A DNA stretch of 64,000 bases. Source: Acanthornis magna. Taxonomy: Eukaryota; Chordata; Aves; Passeriformes; Acanthizidae. The notes beneath the pieces were generated by a model that was not told where the DNA came from, did no database searches, and saw only the letters and a program-made list of their open reading frames with translations. The first letter of the stretch is position 1, and every line of letters starts with the position of its first letter. Where the stretch lies: NCBI GenBank assembly GCA_036785705.1, contig JAWUZG010000084.1, forward strand, positions 6,197,001 through 6,261,000. Reading direction: 5' to 3'. The translations under genes were made by a program, and so were the position numbers. Of the stretch, positions 51,019 to 64,000 are shown piece after piece.

Positions 51019-54000
51019 CTTGTGTTAGTCAGTTGATTTTTCAAATCTGTGTAGCATGACTTCACCTGGTGAAAAATCCTCTGCAAGCAGGAGTGAATTT
51101 CCATCTCTGCAGAGTGATTAGAGGGTAGTTTTTAGTTTCTGCCATACAGAGATTGGGTGAATTTAGAGTTCTGAGTGTAAGACAGTGTTCTTGTGAGTGC
51201 TAACTATTACTTCATTTATATTTCATGTGGTAGGTGTTGTGTACACTTTAGTGAAAGTTTACTTCATCCAGCTTCAAGAGACTGTAATAAATGAATCTTC
51301 TTTGTTGCAACATTTCAGATCTTGTTGCAAAACTTGTAATAGTTTTCCTTTTATTTTTCTCTGGACTATCATTAGTGAACAGCTCTGTACTTTTAGGATA
51401 AACTTCTAGCTGATCTTCATGTTTTAAATCAACAATTATATCCCAAATCAACAATTATACTGCACTTGGAGCTTAATAATCTAATGATACAACTCATAGA
51501 AATCTAAGTTTATTAGAACAGTGGCAATTAAGAATCAGTCCAGTATATTAAATGCTGAATACTAAGGGCCCTCACTCATATAATGTTCTGGTATTTACTG
51601 GCCTCCAAAGACCCTCGTTCTGATTTGTGGGTCTTGCATGTATGACTTTACTTGTGATGTTTTATGTAACCTTTCAAGTTGTGCACGGATGTTTAACTTT
51701 AGATGGTACTCTAGAAGGTGTTTCAGTTTCAGAAACTTCTTTTTAACCATGTCTATAGACTGGAATAACTAATGTGTGTCTAACTCCTCCAAGTCTGAAC
51801 CAAGTATATGTTTCTAATATATGATATCTTATAGCATTTCAACAACTATTGTTCTTATTCCATAAAATTCTTTTTTTGTAACTTAGAACATGTAATATAG
51901 TACCTATATGTAAATTTATCTTCACTAAAGATATTATGATGATGAAAGTGTAATTTAATACCAAAAGTACAAGTTGCTTATTCATGCATAGTGAATATTG
52001 TGTGTTAACATCAGAACTGATAAGTATCTAGGATTATCAATGTTTTTAACTTATAGAAATCCATCTGCTTTACATCATTCTGGATTAAGTTCTAAATTGT
52101 CTGTGTACATGAAAACTGTATGCCTCCCTACCTCCTATCTTTATATGCCTGAGTCAGTTTTAATAACTATAGTCCTATTTATCTGGGACCAAAACATTGG
52201 AAATTAAGAATTATCTAGCAACCGGATTCATAACTCCAAAGTTTAGCCCCAGCTTTTTCCATCCTCCTTTCAATGTCTGCCTCCTGACAGCTTTTAAGGA
52301 TAGTTTGGTGTCAAATAACTTTTCAAAAAGCTGGATAAGACAGAGTATGGCAACGGAGGTGTAGGAAGTTGGTACCCAGAGAGACAGATGTGGAAGCTTC
52401 TCCTTTCAAGGGTCGTATGTGTATATTCTTCACATGGAATTGTCTTGCCTCATCTACTTGCTGTTCATGGAGAAGTGTGTAAGTCCACGAAAAAGAAGCA
52501 TCAAATGGCTTGTGAGTGGAAGGGGAAAGAAAATCGTTGCTGTTTCAAGGTTTGTGGGCTATTTAAAGATCTGGGGGATTTGTGGGCAGAGAGATCTCTT
52601 TGCTGTCCTAACATGCAGCCTTCCTGTGAACTAAGCAGAAGAATTTCCTTGTGATGTGCTCTCTGCTTGTGCTTCCTTTGAAAAGTGGGTCAAAGAGATG
52701 TTTTGGATCTCAGTATCACTGACAGAAAGGAAATCTGAGTGGGTGATGGATCTCTGTAAGATTATAAACTAGTGAGTCAAGACATGAATTACTGCTTATG
52801 TACATGTGTAGAGCTGTTGCGGAGAGCTACGACTGTGACTGTCATGGTAGTGATTTGAAATAATAACTCAGTTTCCCTCCCTGGAAAGTAGGTAATAAGG
52901 TTTCTGTAAAGGAGGGAGGGATTTGTTATTTAGAGCAAGAGGACTCTTGGGTTTTGATAGAGAGCTTGGGCTCTAACAGCATCCCTGGATTTAATCCTCT
53001 GATCTAAGCAGGTAGATGTACTGTGTTTTTTGCCTTATGTTTCTGTTCCTTTAGGTTAATTTCAGTGTGTCTATCATTAATTTTGCAATCTCAAAAAATA
53101 ATTTGAGAAATTAAATTTTACTTAGGAATTGCCAAATTTATTAAATATCTCAAAAATTGAAACAACGAAACCAACAAAAAGACCACACACACACACCCAT
53201 TTCATAGCTGAAATCAAGAATGCCTTACCATCTGTTAGAACTTTCACCTGTTCTTAAAACGTGCAAAATACAAAGTCTTTAGGTTAATCACAATTAGTCA
53301 GGGACCTGTAGTATTGTAGACATCTGTAGAGATCTGTGGGTTTGGACAAGGAAGGCTTGTAGAATATGATCTTTCTTTACACTTACACGAATTGCTGGGA
53401 GAGAGGAGGATGAGAGGAGCAGGGACAGAAACGTGCAAATCTGCCAGCTAATGTATGTCAAGTATGTATGTAAACCTGAAAGTTTTTTCCCCAGTTAAAG
53501 AATATTCTGTTGTGTTTTGTCACGATGCACATTCATACTTTAGAATCACTGCTGTCCCCTAATTTACATGTAAATACACCTGGTGATTGTCCAAAGAGAG
53601 CTGCTATCTCATGGCTGTAAAACAGTCCACTGGACCAGTTACTGGGATTTCTCCAAAGAGCAAAGGGGTTGAAAAGCTGATATAACAAACTGTGGTGGCG
53701 GGGAAAGCTTTTTATGTAGGAGTTGCACACTCTTTTCTTACCCACTGTAATGTTTTGCATCCTGGAAATGAATGCATGATAGAAATTCTGGGCTGCTGGG
53801 GCAGTACAGCAATTGCTTTGGGGTAGGGACTTCTGAGTAAACTTATTGCTGTTTATGTAATTCTGCAGAATGTTTTGTAAGGCTGAAATTATACATGGGG
53901 AATTTGGCTCTGAGCCTTTGCTTTTGAAATCATCACCAAAGTTTCCATTGACTTCAGTGTTGCCAGTGGAGGCACTTAGTGATTACCATAAAGGTAAAGA

Positions 54001-55373
54001 TTATGTCAGTTTAGACAATCTGAGTAGAAGGAGCAGGTCTATTTTCATCTTATTTTGGACTTAATTTGTACTAAGAAATTATAAGATCTGTAAAATTATA
54101 TATTTTTCTGAAATTTTTGAAAAGAAAAATCCTCTGTTTCATTTTTAAATGTTCTGCCAGTTTCTCTGAAATGTCTCTTTTAGAAGGAGGTGCATATATG
54201 CACGTAGTAGAATATAATAAGGTCTCATATATCAATTAATGTTTCCTGTTTAAACTTCTGAAGTTGTGCTGAACTGCGCTGGAACTGCTGAACAGAAAAA
54301 TTAAAAATAAAGCACCCAGCCATAAGCTGAAGGAGAGCTTGTGGAGAGGAAGGGAAATAATTTGACAATATATGAAAATTGCTTCACAATTTCAGCCACT
54401 GAATTTCCCATATTTTTCTTTATAAATAATAAATGAAAGTGACTGACCTCTGGGCACATGAAAATAGAATTGCATTATTAGGGGCCTAGTTGCAATGGAG
54501 CGTGGAGTTTGTCCCAGGGGGAGGTGTTAAGTCAGGCTGATGTTCTGCACATCACCTCAGACTGGAAAAGTCTTGGAAACAAACCTACATATTGTGCCTA
54601 GTTCCCTTATGTCAGTATAGTGGTGCGCACTATCTGGACTTCCCTGAGGGAAGTTGCAATTAAAAATTTATTCCTATTCTTTGACAGATACAATTATCAG
54701 CATTGGTCTAAAAGCTGGTTTAGGTAAGTGCAATAGTCAGTGGAGCAGAAGGTCAAAAACCAACTAGATTTATCAGAATTCCCAGGTATCTTGAACCTCA
54801 AGCAAGACTAGGAAGGCAGGAAAACTACTCAATGCATTAAGTAAAAATATCTGTAAGGGAGAGGGAGAAAAAATTTGTGGAATATATTCTAAAACTTCAA
54901 CATGTAAAGCTCAGCTTTTATCTGCATGTTGAGCTTTTGGGATCAGTTTCAAATCTCTTCTGTATAAAACACAGCATTGAAATGTCCCTTCCAAAACTCT
55001 TACATTATGTGCTAATGGAATAGAGTCACTGAAGTATTAACAACCTTGTACCCTTATAAGAAGCTCTTGATATTTCCTGTTGGATTATTTTTTTTAAAGG
55101 CTTTGACATTTCCTGTTTAACGAATGTTTTTCTTGGTAAAATGGCAGACATCAACCATCTCACTCTCTACAAAGCTGACATATAATTGTAACAGAAGGGT
55201 GAATATTCCTAAAGATCCCCCAGGAAATCTGTCCTGTTGCTGTTTAATATTTCCCTGTCTAGTAATGTGTTCAGAAATTACATTAAATACAAAGTGGTGT
55301 TTTTTACTGTCTTACTTTAGAAATGATGCAAAAATTAAGGACACAGAGGAAAAATACTGTACACAAGAAAAGT

Positions 55374-55941
55374 AGCCTGGGGTGCATCAGAAAGAGTGTG
55401 GCCAGCAGGTTGAGGGAGGTGGTCCTGCCCCTCTTCTCAGCCACACCTGGAGTTCTGTGTCCAGTTCTGGGCTCCTCAGTTCAAGAGAGACAAGGAGCTC
55501 CTGGAGAGGTCCAGTGAAGGCCACAAAGAAGATGAGGAGTCTGGAACAACTCTCAAATGAGGAGAGATTGCAGGAGCTGGGCCTGCTTAGTTCAGACTGA
55601 GAGGGGATCTCATCCATGCATACAAATATCTCAAAGGCAGGTTTCAAGAGGATTATGCCAGATCTTTTTCAGTGGTGCCCAGTGACAGGTTGAGGAGTAA
55701 TGGCCATAAATTAAAACACAAAAATTTCTATGACAACATGAGGAAGAACTTCTTTATGTTAGGGTGACAGAGCAGGGAGCAGGCTGCCCAGGGAGGTTGT
55801 GGAGTCTCCTTCTCTGAAGATATGCAGAACTCACCTGGATATGTTCCTGTGTCCCTTGCTGTAGGTGACCCCGCCTTGGCAGGTAGGTTGGACTGGATGA
55901 TTTCCAGAGGTCCCTTCCAGCCCTAATTATTCTGTGATTCT
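55374..55941 (+). mobile_element. CR1 LINE fragment, about 570 bp, 3' end complete
   Basis: The longest CR1 copy in the window. It starts CCTGGGGTGCATCAGAAAGA and continues through GTGTGGCCAGCAGG and GTTCTGTGTCCAGTTCTGGG. Next come GAGGAAGAACTTCTTTATGT, CAGGCTGCCCAGGGAGGTTG and GGACTGGATGATTTCCAGAG, and it ends ATTCTGTGATTCT. It is the typical 5'-truncated insertion and covers only the last part of ORF2 plus the 3' UTR. The reverse transcriptase domain is absent and the remaining frame is broken. Open frames at 55323-55647 derive from it. Confidence 0.95.
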
Positions 55942-58900
55942 CATTATGAAAGCGATGAGTTGTATTTCCTTAAACCATCTAGCAGGTCAGAATTCTTGTA
56001 AATCACTTGGATTGTGTAGATCTTTGCCCATGTGCATGAACTAAGGGTATGTCTCGGTGGATTTTGATCTCTCCTGAGAATCTGGCTCCACTTAATATGA
56101 AGACAATTTACCTTTTGCTGTTGCTTAACAGGCAAAGATCAGAGTTGATGGACATTTTTCCCTTCAGAGCAGGACTTGGTAAATTTATTGTACAGCTTTT
56201 TACAAAACGGGCCCAGATCCACCAAGTTTTTCACCTCGTTTTATTCTTAGATAGTAGTTGGTGATATGCTTTGTCAGAACAAAGTCCCTTGAACTCACAA
56301 CAAAAGCCTTGCAACTCACAATATATCTTACACTCATCTGTCAGCTTATATGATTCAAAAATTGTGAAGCTGGAAGGTTTTTTCTTCCTTTTGAAGGTGG
56401 GTACTGTGCAATCATCCTGTGCACTTATCTTTTGAGCATCTGCTTGGAAAATAAAACAACGTGCCATTTTGACATCCAAGAAAGTGCTATAAAAAGTCTG
56501 TTGCTATGTTTAAATGCCTACACTCAGTTGCTATAGCAATAAAAATATCAAAAATTATGTACAAATTGCCACAGTGCATTACCAGCCCTTTCCTGGACAG
56601 GGAGATTGTGGGACTGAGAATATGACAGAAGTGCTCAGTGTATTAGAGGGCAGAGTTGCTCCATAGTTCCAGGTACCGTGTGGTGTCACCTGTGAGCAAA
56701 ATGTGTCCTAACTATATAAATCCCAAAGTGGCTGTGTCAAACAGGGCAGTTGGATCCCTGCTTGAGACAGTCACTTCTTCATGACTTGTGTGTTGAATAT
56801 TTGGACCAAGTTCCCATTTCTCTGCAAGACAAGCTGCTGAAAATGTTGACCTTTCTCTAAATTCCTTCAGTCCCATGATAGCAAGTGTGAAAATTAGCTT
56901 ACAGACTACATCACCCCGTGTAGATTTTCCTCTCTGTAACATCACAGTGGTCAGTGTGAAATGCCCTTGTTCCTGAGGCAGTTATGGGAACCCAAATCTA
57001 TCCAAAAGAAAAGAAATTAAATAGTAGCTAATGGAATCTTTAGCATCTCTCTGGGGCTCAAAGCCTTGAACATTCAGTTGCTTCTCGAAGAGAGCAGGAA
57101 ATTCAACTTCCTTCATAAAACATAGCAAGCAGAGGAAGGCATGTTATTTTGGCAACTGTACATTTGGTTATGGAATTGAACTGTTTCCTCAGACATTTCT
57201 ATGCCTTGTCCTCTTGTCTCCTGAAGAATGTCAAAGGAAAGACTTGGAGAAATTGGAGCTTTGTTTGAAAGCAAAATAACTGGTTCTCTTTATTTCAATT
57301 AGCTTGAAGAATCCTCAAGGTTCAAATGAGATTGGCTCAAACTGCGGAACAGTTTGCATATGGTGATCCACAGCAGTCACATAATTGTTTCAAGTATTTT
57401 CTTTAACATACTCTTAGAAGTCCAGTTGAGAGGTCTGATATAAAGAATGTATCAGTGATAGAAATAGATATTTTAAAATTTTTGTTTCAATTGTTAGTTA
57501 TTGATTAATGCTCTCATTCAAGGGTGTTATAAGTGTATAGATGAAGTGATTCTTAGAGGCAGCTATGATACTCTGTAGTTTGAAGGCACGCTTAAATTCT
57601 CCAGTACCTCTAAGTACATTTGGACCTTTTCCTTTTTGTAAAAAGACTGCATTAATTACTGCCTTGTATATGGATCATAGTTTTGCTCAAAATAAGAGCT
57701 GCAATATTACGTACATATTTGCAGCCCTCTCATTTCTACTATCTTGTATTTGTAATCTCGTTACAGTGTTTTTCTATAATGAAGCTTGAGCATCTTTGGG
57801 ATTTAATTGTAATGCTTCAGTTTTGGTTTTAACCATTGAAAAATGTGACAATTTGTAGCTTTACAGCTGCACAAACTCCCATGAGTGTGGAAGCATGTGT
57901 CTTTCTCAACCTCTATGGGAATTCTTTGTTTACTTTCCTTCTCAACTGTTCCATATGGAGTACTGGACAATCACTTGGGTTTATCCTGAAACAAAAATGT
58001 CAACAGCACTGATTGTGGGTTTGGTTTGTTGGTTGTTGGTTGATTTTTGGGGTTTTTTTATAGATCTAATAGGGGAGTCCAAGTGTTAGGTCCATAAATA
58101 TTTATTGATACTTGTTTATTAAAGTCCTGTTGAATTAAAATTCCAAAGGTTATTCTTTTAAGTCAACCTTGGGAGATGATTCTGTGGCTGCATACAATGT
58201 GCCTCTAAAGCCAGCACATCTGTGCTTCATTTACTACATTGTAACTTTTACTGTTGAGAATATGTGGTCACATGAGTATCCTAATTGGGGAAGAGGAGAA
58301 GACAATAGAGGAGGTGTGTGGAGCTTAAATACTTTAGCTTTTCTTTTTCATGACACTGTCAAATACTTGAAACAGAGAAATGTGATTTGCCTTAGAACTG
58401 TGTCTATAGCACCCTCACCACAGTTGTTGCAATATCAGCGTATTCTGTATTTCTAAGCTATCCTATATAGTCTCTGTTTTGGATGCTGTACATCTGAACT
58501 TGCATCTGCCATGAAAATATAAAGTGCCTGATATCTGCCAGTTCCTGCATCAGCTTAGCTTGAAATTCATCACCAGCTTATGGCAGTGCAGGAGGAAGGG
58601 GGAGAGCTGAACAGACAACATAGCTATGTAAGCTTTTTTCTAGAGAAAAAGTATTATATGGCTATTGGTTAGAGATAGATTTCTCATTATAAATTGTCCC
58701 CTAGCCTTCTTTAAGTGTTAGCTGGGTGTTTATTCTTTCCAAAATCTATTTTTGGTATTGTTTTCCTTGGAATAAAAGTTATACTGTTATCCTGGTTGTC
58801 AGCCAACTATCTTCCCCCCTTCTTCCTTGCCCTCCCTTCATTCCCTCCCAGTACCCTTTGAACTTGTCCAACTTGTTGAATTTGGCAGGAGAAGATTGCA

Positions 58901-61900
58901 AAAGTATTATGCTCGTGCAAGTGAAAATCAGTGCTGTGGTAAGAGAGGAGAGACCCAGCTTAGTGCTGCTCAAGACGAAAGGCTCCACTGGGAGCTGAAA
59001 TTATCACTGATTCTGTTTGATCTGCCAGCTGGCAACCTGGCATGTGTGAAGCTTAAAACCAGGCACAGCAAATGCTGTCTCTTGGCTCTCCAGACTGGCA
59101 GGAGACAAGTAAGCTTGCTATGGGGGAGATAAGATACAAAATCATCAAAATAAAATATCCAAAGTGCAGGTTTTGATAGCCCAGCTGCTTAGAAGCAGCT
59201 CATTTCTTAATGTAGGGAGACATAGGTTACAAAATGGTGTGTTTGTGCACTGCTATCTTTATTTTGGAAAAATTTCATAAATGTCTGTGAAACAGATCAT
59301 GAAAGCTGCAGGCTGATGACTCCTGTGATTTCACACCAAATTCTAATAGTTTGTGGCAGTCCATATGTTTGTCTGCTTTCCAAAGTGGTGCAAAGCACTG
59401 TTAGTTTGTAACACAGACCCTCATCTATTTTGCAGATTTTTCCATCGAGGCTGCAGTGCCTAAAAGGAAAAGATCTGATGTTTCTGCAGTCTTTGGGAGC
59501 AGGCTATAGACTCTGCTTAGCCTGCTCTTTAGGCATGTCAGTCAGGTTCATGGGAAAACAGGTTCTTCCCATGGCAAGTAAATGTCAGCCATCCGGGTAG
59601 AGGCAGCCATTCTAATTAGACTTTCCTTATGCAACAGATGTTTTGAAGCTCAGCCAGGGAGAGTAATACCCAGAGACAGTGACCCTTATCTGCTTTCTGG
59701 TCATGGCAGCTGGGGCTCAGGAATCTGTTCCCTGAAAATTTCCTTGCATCTGAAGTGGGTTCTCCACCAGTTATGCCCCTTTGTGCATGTTCAAGGTCAC
59801 TAGGCAAGCTCTAAGGCTGACGAAACACCCAGAGTTCCACGTCAAGGACACTGCTCACTTGAACCCACTGCTTTAGGTACCCTTTAAATCACCTGTCACA
59901 GGTTTATAGATAGCAAAATAGCGGTCTCTTTCTCCGAAGATTACACAGAGTATGCGGATATTGGGTTTATTGATCAGGAATACTTTTGTTCTTTTTTTTT
60001 TATAACATTGAGAAAACCAACAACATTAAGCAGATGCTCACAAAATGAGAGATAGTGGTCCTGTTAAAGAGCTCCCTCTCTGTCTTCTACAGCTCACTTC
60101 AGAAATTTCTAGAGATCCTTTTTGTTGAAATAAACTTCGGTAAAAAATGGCAGAGTGAGATTTCATTTGCTCTTAAGCAAACTAACTGCATACTTTGTTT
60201 CTGTTAGTCACTGATTAGTTATTCTGTGATTATTTGAAAGAAATTAACCTCTGGTAACATCCTGTTTCCTTTCTTTGCCTGATCAGCTGTTTTGGAAGTA
60301 GTTGTTCATTTTGCTTGAACAAACAAAAAAACCCACCATTTTCTATCTAGTTGGTACTAAATTTGTTTATGTTTAAAACAGGAAACTCCTACCTACAACA
60401 TTCCAGCCATCAGCCTGCTGAATGCTGTGCTGCAGGGCACTGTGCTGACCATGAGAGTTCCAGACCTTAAATCCCTCTGATAGGTAATAAGCTTTCTGAT
60501 TGCAGTTTAAATTTTACTTCTGTTATTTGAAACAGTTGGGCTAATTTCTCATTTGTGGGTCTCATCCAGTGCTCCATGAGTAAGGAGCCCTGTACATAGG
60601 AGAGTTGCACAGGTCAGTTGTTATTCTGACAACTTTTAATCTCTTTTTTTTGTTGTTGTTGATTAACATCCTTGGTCACCTTTTGATAATCTTAAGATTA
60701 AATGCAATTTTAAAGAGAAACAATTTTAATTAAATGGTGCATTAAAAATTACTAAAAAGATTATAGATGAGAAGATATGGAACACTAAGAAAATGTTTTC
60801 TAGAAGATAAAAATCACTGTTGCATTGCCTAACTAATATCCAAAAAGCTATCTTTTGTCCAAATTATCAAACATAATTCCATTGAATTGTGTGCTCCACC
60901 TAGATAGCTGTTCATAAAACTCAGGATGTAATTGTGCGTTCATGGGGACTGAAAGTACAGTGTGGTTTGGGTATGTGACAAAAGTGAGTTTTAGTTCAGA
61001 AGTGCAAGAAACAAGACAACTGCTATCAGATAAAACAACTATAGTGAATTCAGTCATTTGGACCCAGCCTGAAGCAATATTTATTACACAGTACCAACAT
61101 CTGGTAAACAGTTCAGGTGAAGAAGCAAGATCCAATGGCCAGTTTCACTTAAGTGCATGGGGAAATGATAGTTTCTACTTCACAGTGGTAAATCTTTGCT
61201 CTGTTGGCAAGTGTTTATTAGAAAGTGTTGAAAAATTACATTCATAGTATTTTGAATGTATTGAAGTTCTTAAAATTAAAAAAAAATCATCTTTCCCAAA
61301 ATATTTGTAGGATATAGTGAAAGATGTGTCGTTATACAGTGAAGAACCAGATCCCTTGAATAGTTCTGAACTGAGCTGTTGTATCCCTCACTTTCTTAAG
61401 CACATGATTCCATTATTTTCTGCTACATTTGTGCTATGAAATAATGATTTAAATGAATGAAATTTCAATGTTCTTGTCAGTTAAAAAGATTAAATAATGT
61501 ACCAGTGCAAAGCGTATTCAGCATGTTTTCGATATTCAGACCTTCCTCAGGAGTATTAACCCATCATAGTAAGGGCTGCAACTGGGTAGCTTTGTGAGAG
61601 TCCATTGAACAAGTAACTGCTGCCTGTCTCTGCAGAGTAACCTGACTAGAAAAGTTGTGTGACTTTCTAATGCCTGATTTCTGGGTTGGTGTAGTTGAAG
61701 AAGTACAAATGAAGACAAAGTATTAACCTAATGAGTTAAAGAAAAAAAATTCCTGTACTCCACCCTGCTTCAAAAGATGAAGAAAATTAAATCTTTAAAG
61801 CCAAAAGTACTAATATTGTGTAATTGGTAACTATGATTGAATATTCATGAAGCTCTGCAATATGTTCAGTTAAGGTACTGATTGTAATTAAAACAAGCCA

Positions 61901-64000
61901 TGTGATTCAAATTTGCTTTTTGCTTCACCTCGGTTCAAAAGCACACTTAACACATATTTAGAATTGAAGTGGGTTATTTCTTTCATGTGTATGATAGAAA
62001 AGTGTGGTGCTGTTCACTCAGGATGGCAAATAAATTGTTATGGAAAGTACTGTAGTTTCCCTGTTTATCTTCTAGATTCCATTGTTTCTTCAGAAAATCA
62101 TTTCTGAGTTAACTAGATAATGAGAATTTTAGAAAAAAATACTGTAGTTGGTTCCAACTTCTAATTTAAATATTTCCTTTAACAAAAACACATAAATGGC
62201 ATGTTCAGTTAGTAACTTCATCCTCTCTGTTCTGTAAAAATATACTTTTTTTGTTTTCAACAAGGTTAAAAACATAACACTTGGAGGGAACACCAAGAAA
62301 ATTAATTTGTAGGTTGTCTTTAGGTGCCATGGAAATTCAAATAAACATTGTTCTAAGTAAGAAACATTAACAACAACAAAAAAGTTTGTGTTGGAAAAAA
62401 TATTTACATGCCTTAGAAACATGTTCAACACAATTCAGCATCATCTTATTTGCAGAGATCAAACGATATCATTGGTATTAATTTATCTTTAGATAGAACT
62501 GAATTCTTTTTTGCATAGCTATAGACATTATATATTTTGTTTGTTAAGCTAGCTTGGCAATTGTTACTTGTTTGTAGTCAGTTGTTAGGTATAAAGAAGA
62601 AATAAAAGGAAGATGTGAAAAAAGGTGAGTGGAATGTACATTAAGTGTTTCTGGAAAACCTAGAAACTCTAGTTCTAAGGTCTAGCTTTCTATTTCTCTC
62701 TTATTTCTTTTGGTCTGTGAGGAAAAATATTGGGAAGATGGTTTCCTAATGACTGCAGCCTGGGATTTGGATAGAAAAGAACATTAATGAAGAGAATTAA
62801 GATTTTAATTCTTAAGAATTTAATTTCTTAGCCAGTATAGTTAAGAATTAAGTGAAGGATAGAAACTGTATCTCTTTAGCTCACTATTCCTTCCACTGCC
62901 CCAAGCAATTTTTTTGGAAGGTAATCTGAAGTAAGTCACTTCAGGAAATGCTGTTATATAAAAAAAGTTTAATTTTATCCTAACAAAATTTGTCTCCCTG
63001 GGCTTCCCTGTAGTCATGTGAGAAGAGAGAGGTTTCTGCAGAATGCAATTCAGAGAGCCTAAATTAAATTCCTGATTTTAGGACAGGAACTTAAGCTGAT
63101 TGAAAAACAAACAAAAAACCCAAACCAAACAAACAGAAAACTTCTGGAGACAAATGGTCTTAGGCTAAAGTGAGTCCTCATGAAACATTTCCTTTTACAT
63201 ATTCTTATGCCTCTCAATCTGTTGAAGGCATGTAGTATTATTACTAATTTAGTGTTGAAGATGATGTACAAAATGAAATAGGTCTGGGCTCTTTTTCTTC
63301 TCTTGATCCTTCCCTGCAGAGAACATCAACTTTGCTGTTACTGGTTTTGGTAGGAACATTTGAAAGGAATCTGAGATCAGCATTTAGCAACTGTATCCAG
63401 CCATATCCAAACCTGTGAACCTTTGAATGAAAACAGCATTTTCAGCTGGCAAGTAAAAGCAAGTATCTGCATTGTCTGTGAGACAACAATTGCTTCCTCA
63501 GCTTATCAAGTTTTGATTTCTCTGTATCAACTCTAATAACTATACAAATGCAAAACTGGTGTTCAGTTCAATTTAACTGCATTGACAGAGACAAGCAAAC
63601 TAGATGAAGTTTCTTAATGGGTATCAAATCACAATTCCTAAGGCAAAACTGTGAGCTTGAGAGCTTCAAGGGGAAGAGGGATGCTGAGGTGAAAACTTGG
63701 CTTTTGGGTGTTGGAAGAACTGTTTGTCATGTTTCTTTGCTTGCCTGTACTCCCAGGATCTGATATTAGGAAGCTTTCCCTGCTTAGTCCTGTCCTGCAG
63801 GCCCTACAGTGGGAGGAGAGATATGACCTGCTAAGGTTAAGGGCATAATTGTGTTGCAGCAAAACAGCACAGGGAGAACTCGCAGATTTAGAGGCAAACA
63901 AAATATACGGTTGTCTCTTCAAAGTAGAGAGTGGAAGCTTTGTTTGGAAGTTTGTCTTTCTGTAGTGAGAGGAAGCTTTGATTTTTTTTATTTTTTTTTT
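55942..64000. other. AT-rich non-coding region to the right edge
   Basis: No recognisable coding exon. A splice-bounded, frame-preserving interval at 58852-58938 is described in findings. Palindromic AATTCTTAAGAATT lies near 62808-62823, an A/C-rich tract near 63103-63137, and the window ends in poly-T. Overlapping opposite-strand frames near 60.8-61.2 kb show no motif. Confidence 0.65.

Larger units (their letters stand above)
46381..55373. other. AT-rich non-coding region
   Basis: No gene recognised. Includes the poly-T tract at 50467-50521, a 10-bp hairpin at 50993-51018, a 19-bp-period duplication at 51426-51459 and a short splice-bounded interval at 54688-54723. The 99-codon frame at 46610-46909 has no recognisable motif. 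Confidence 0.65.

Noticed and set aside
55323..55647. Open frames of 64-86 codons
   Set aside because: They lie inside the CR1 fragment and are not host genes.
60848..61247. Overlapping 95- and 101-codon frames on opposite strands
   Set aside because: Mutual antisense overlap, no motif, ordinary composition; chance frames.

Overview
The window is vertebrate nuclear DNA, almost certainly from a bird. Two things show this. The only recognisable gene is a many-exon, intron-split gene with a CpG-island promoter, and all recognisable interspersed repeats are CR1 LINE fragments with the bird-type 3' end (degenerate TTCTATGATTCT). The species cannot be told from the sequence. There are no operons, CRISPR arrays, phage genes or other prokaryotic features.

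Positions 1-13060 hold the 5' part of CTR9, on the minus strand. CTR9 is the TPR scaffold subunit of the PAF1 transcription-elongation complex. Sixteen coding exons can be placed to the base (12856-12900 for exon 1 down to 730-878 for exon 16). They join without a frame break into residues 1-703 of a protein that is about 1170 residues long in vertebrates. The remaining C-terminal exons lie beyond the left edge. Every intron has GT-AG ends except intron 1, which must use a GC donor. The promoter is a compact CpG island at about 12690-13060, with a CpG-containing shoulder to about 13440. The introns carry one CR1 tail (intron 2), a 113-bp tandem duplication (intron 6), a C/A-only tract (intron 7) and a long GAAA/GAAC repeat (intron 10). 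That last repeat forms the pyrimidine tract of the exon 11 acceptor.

Positions 13061-64000 are about 51 kb of AT-rich DNA with no coding exon I can recognise and no second CpG island. It holds five more CR1 fragments, several microsatellites and short tandem duplications, and two clean hairpins. It also has a few splice-bounded, exon-like intervals on the plus strand, best at 23193-23295. In mammals the gene upstream of CTR9 and divergent from it is IRAG1 (MRVI1), from memory. This stretch would therefore be intergenic space or 5' non-coding exons and introns of that neighbour, but nothing in the sequence proves it. No previously undescribed system is evident. The most interesting observations are the GC-AG first intron, the repeat-derived acceptor of exon 11, and the candidate non-coding exons upstream.
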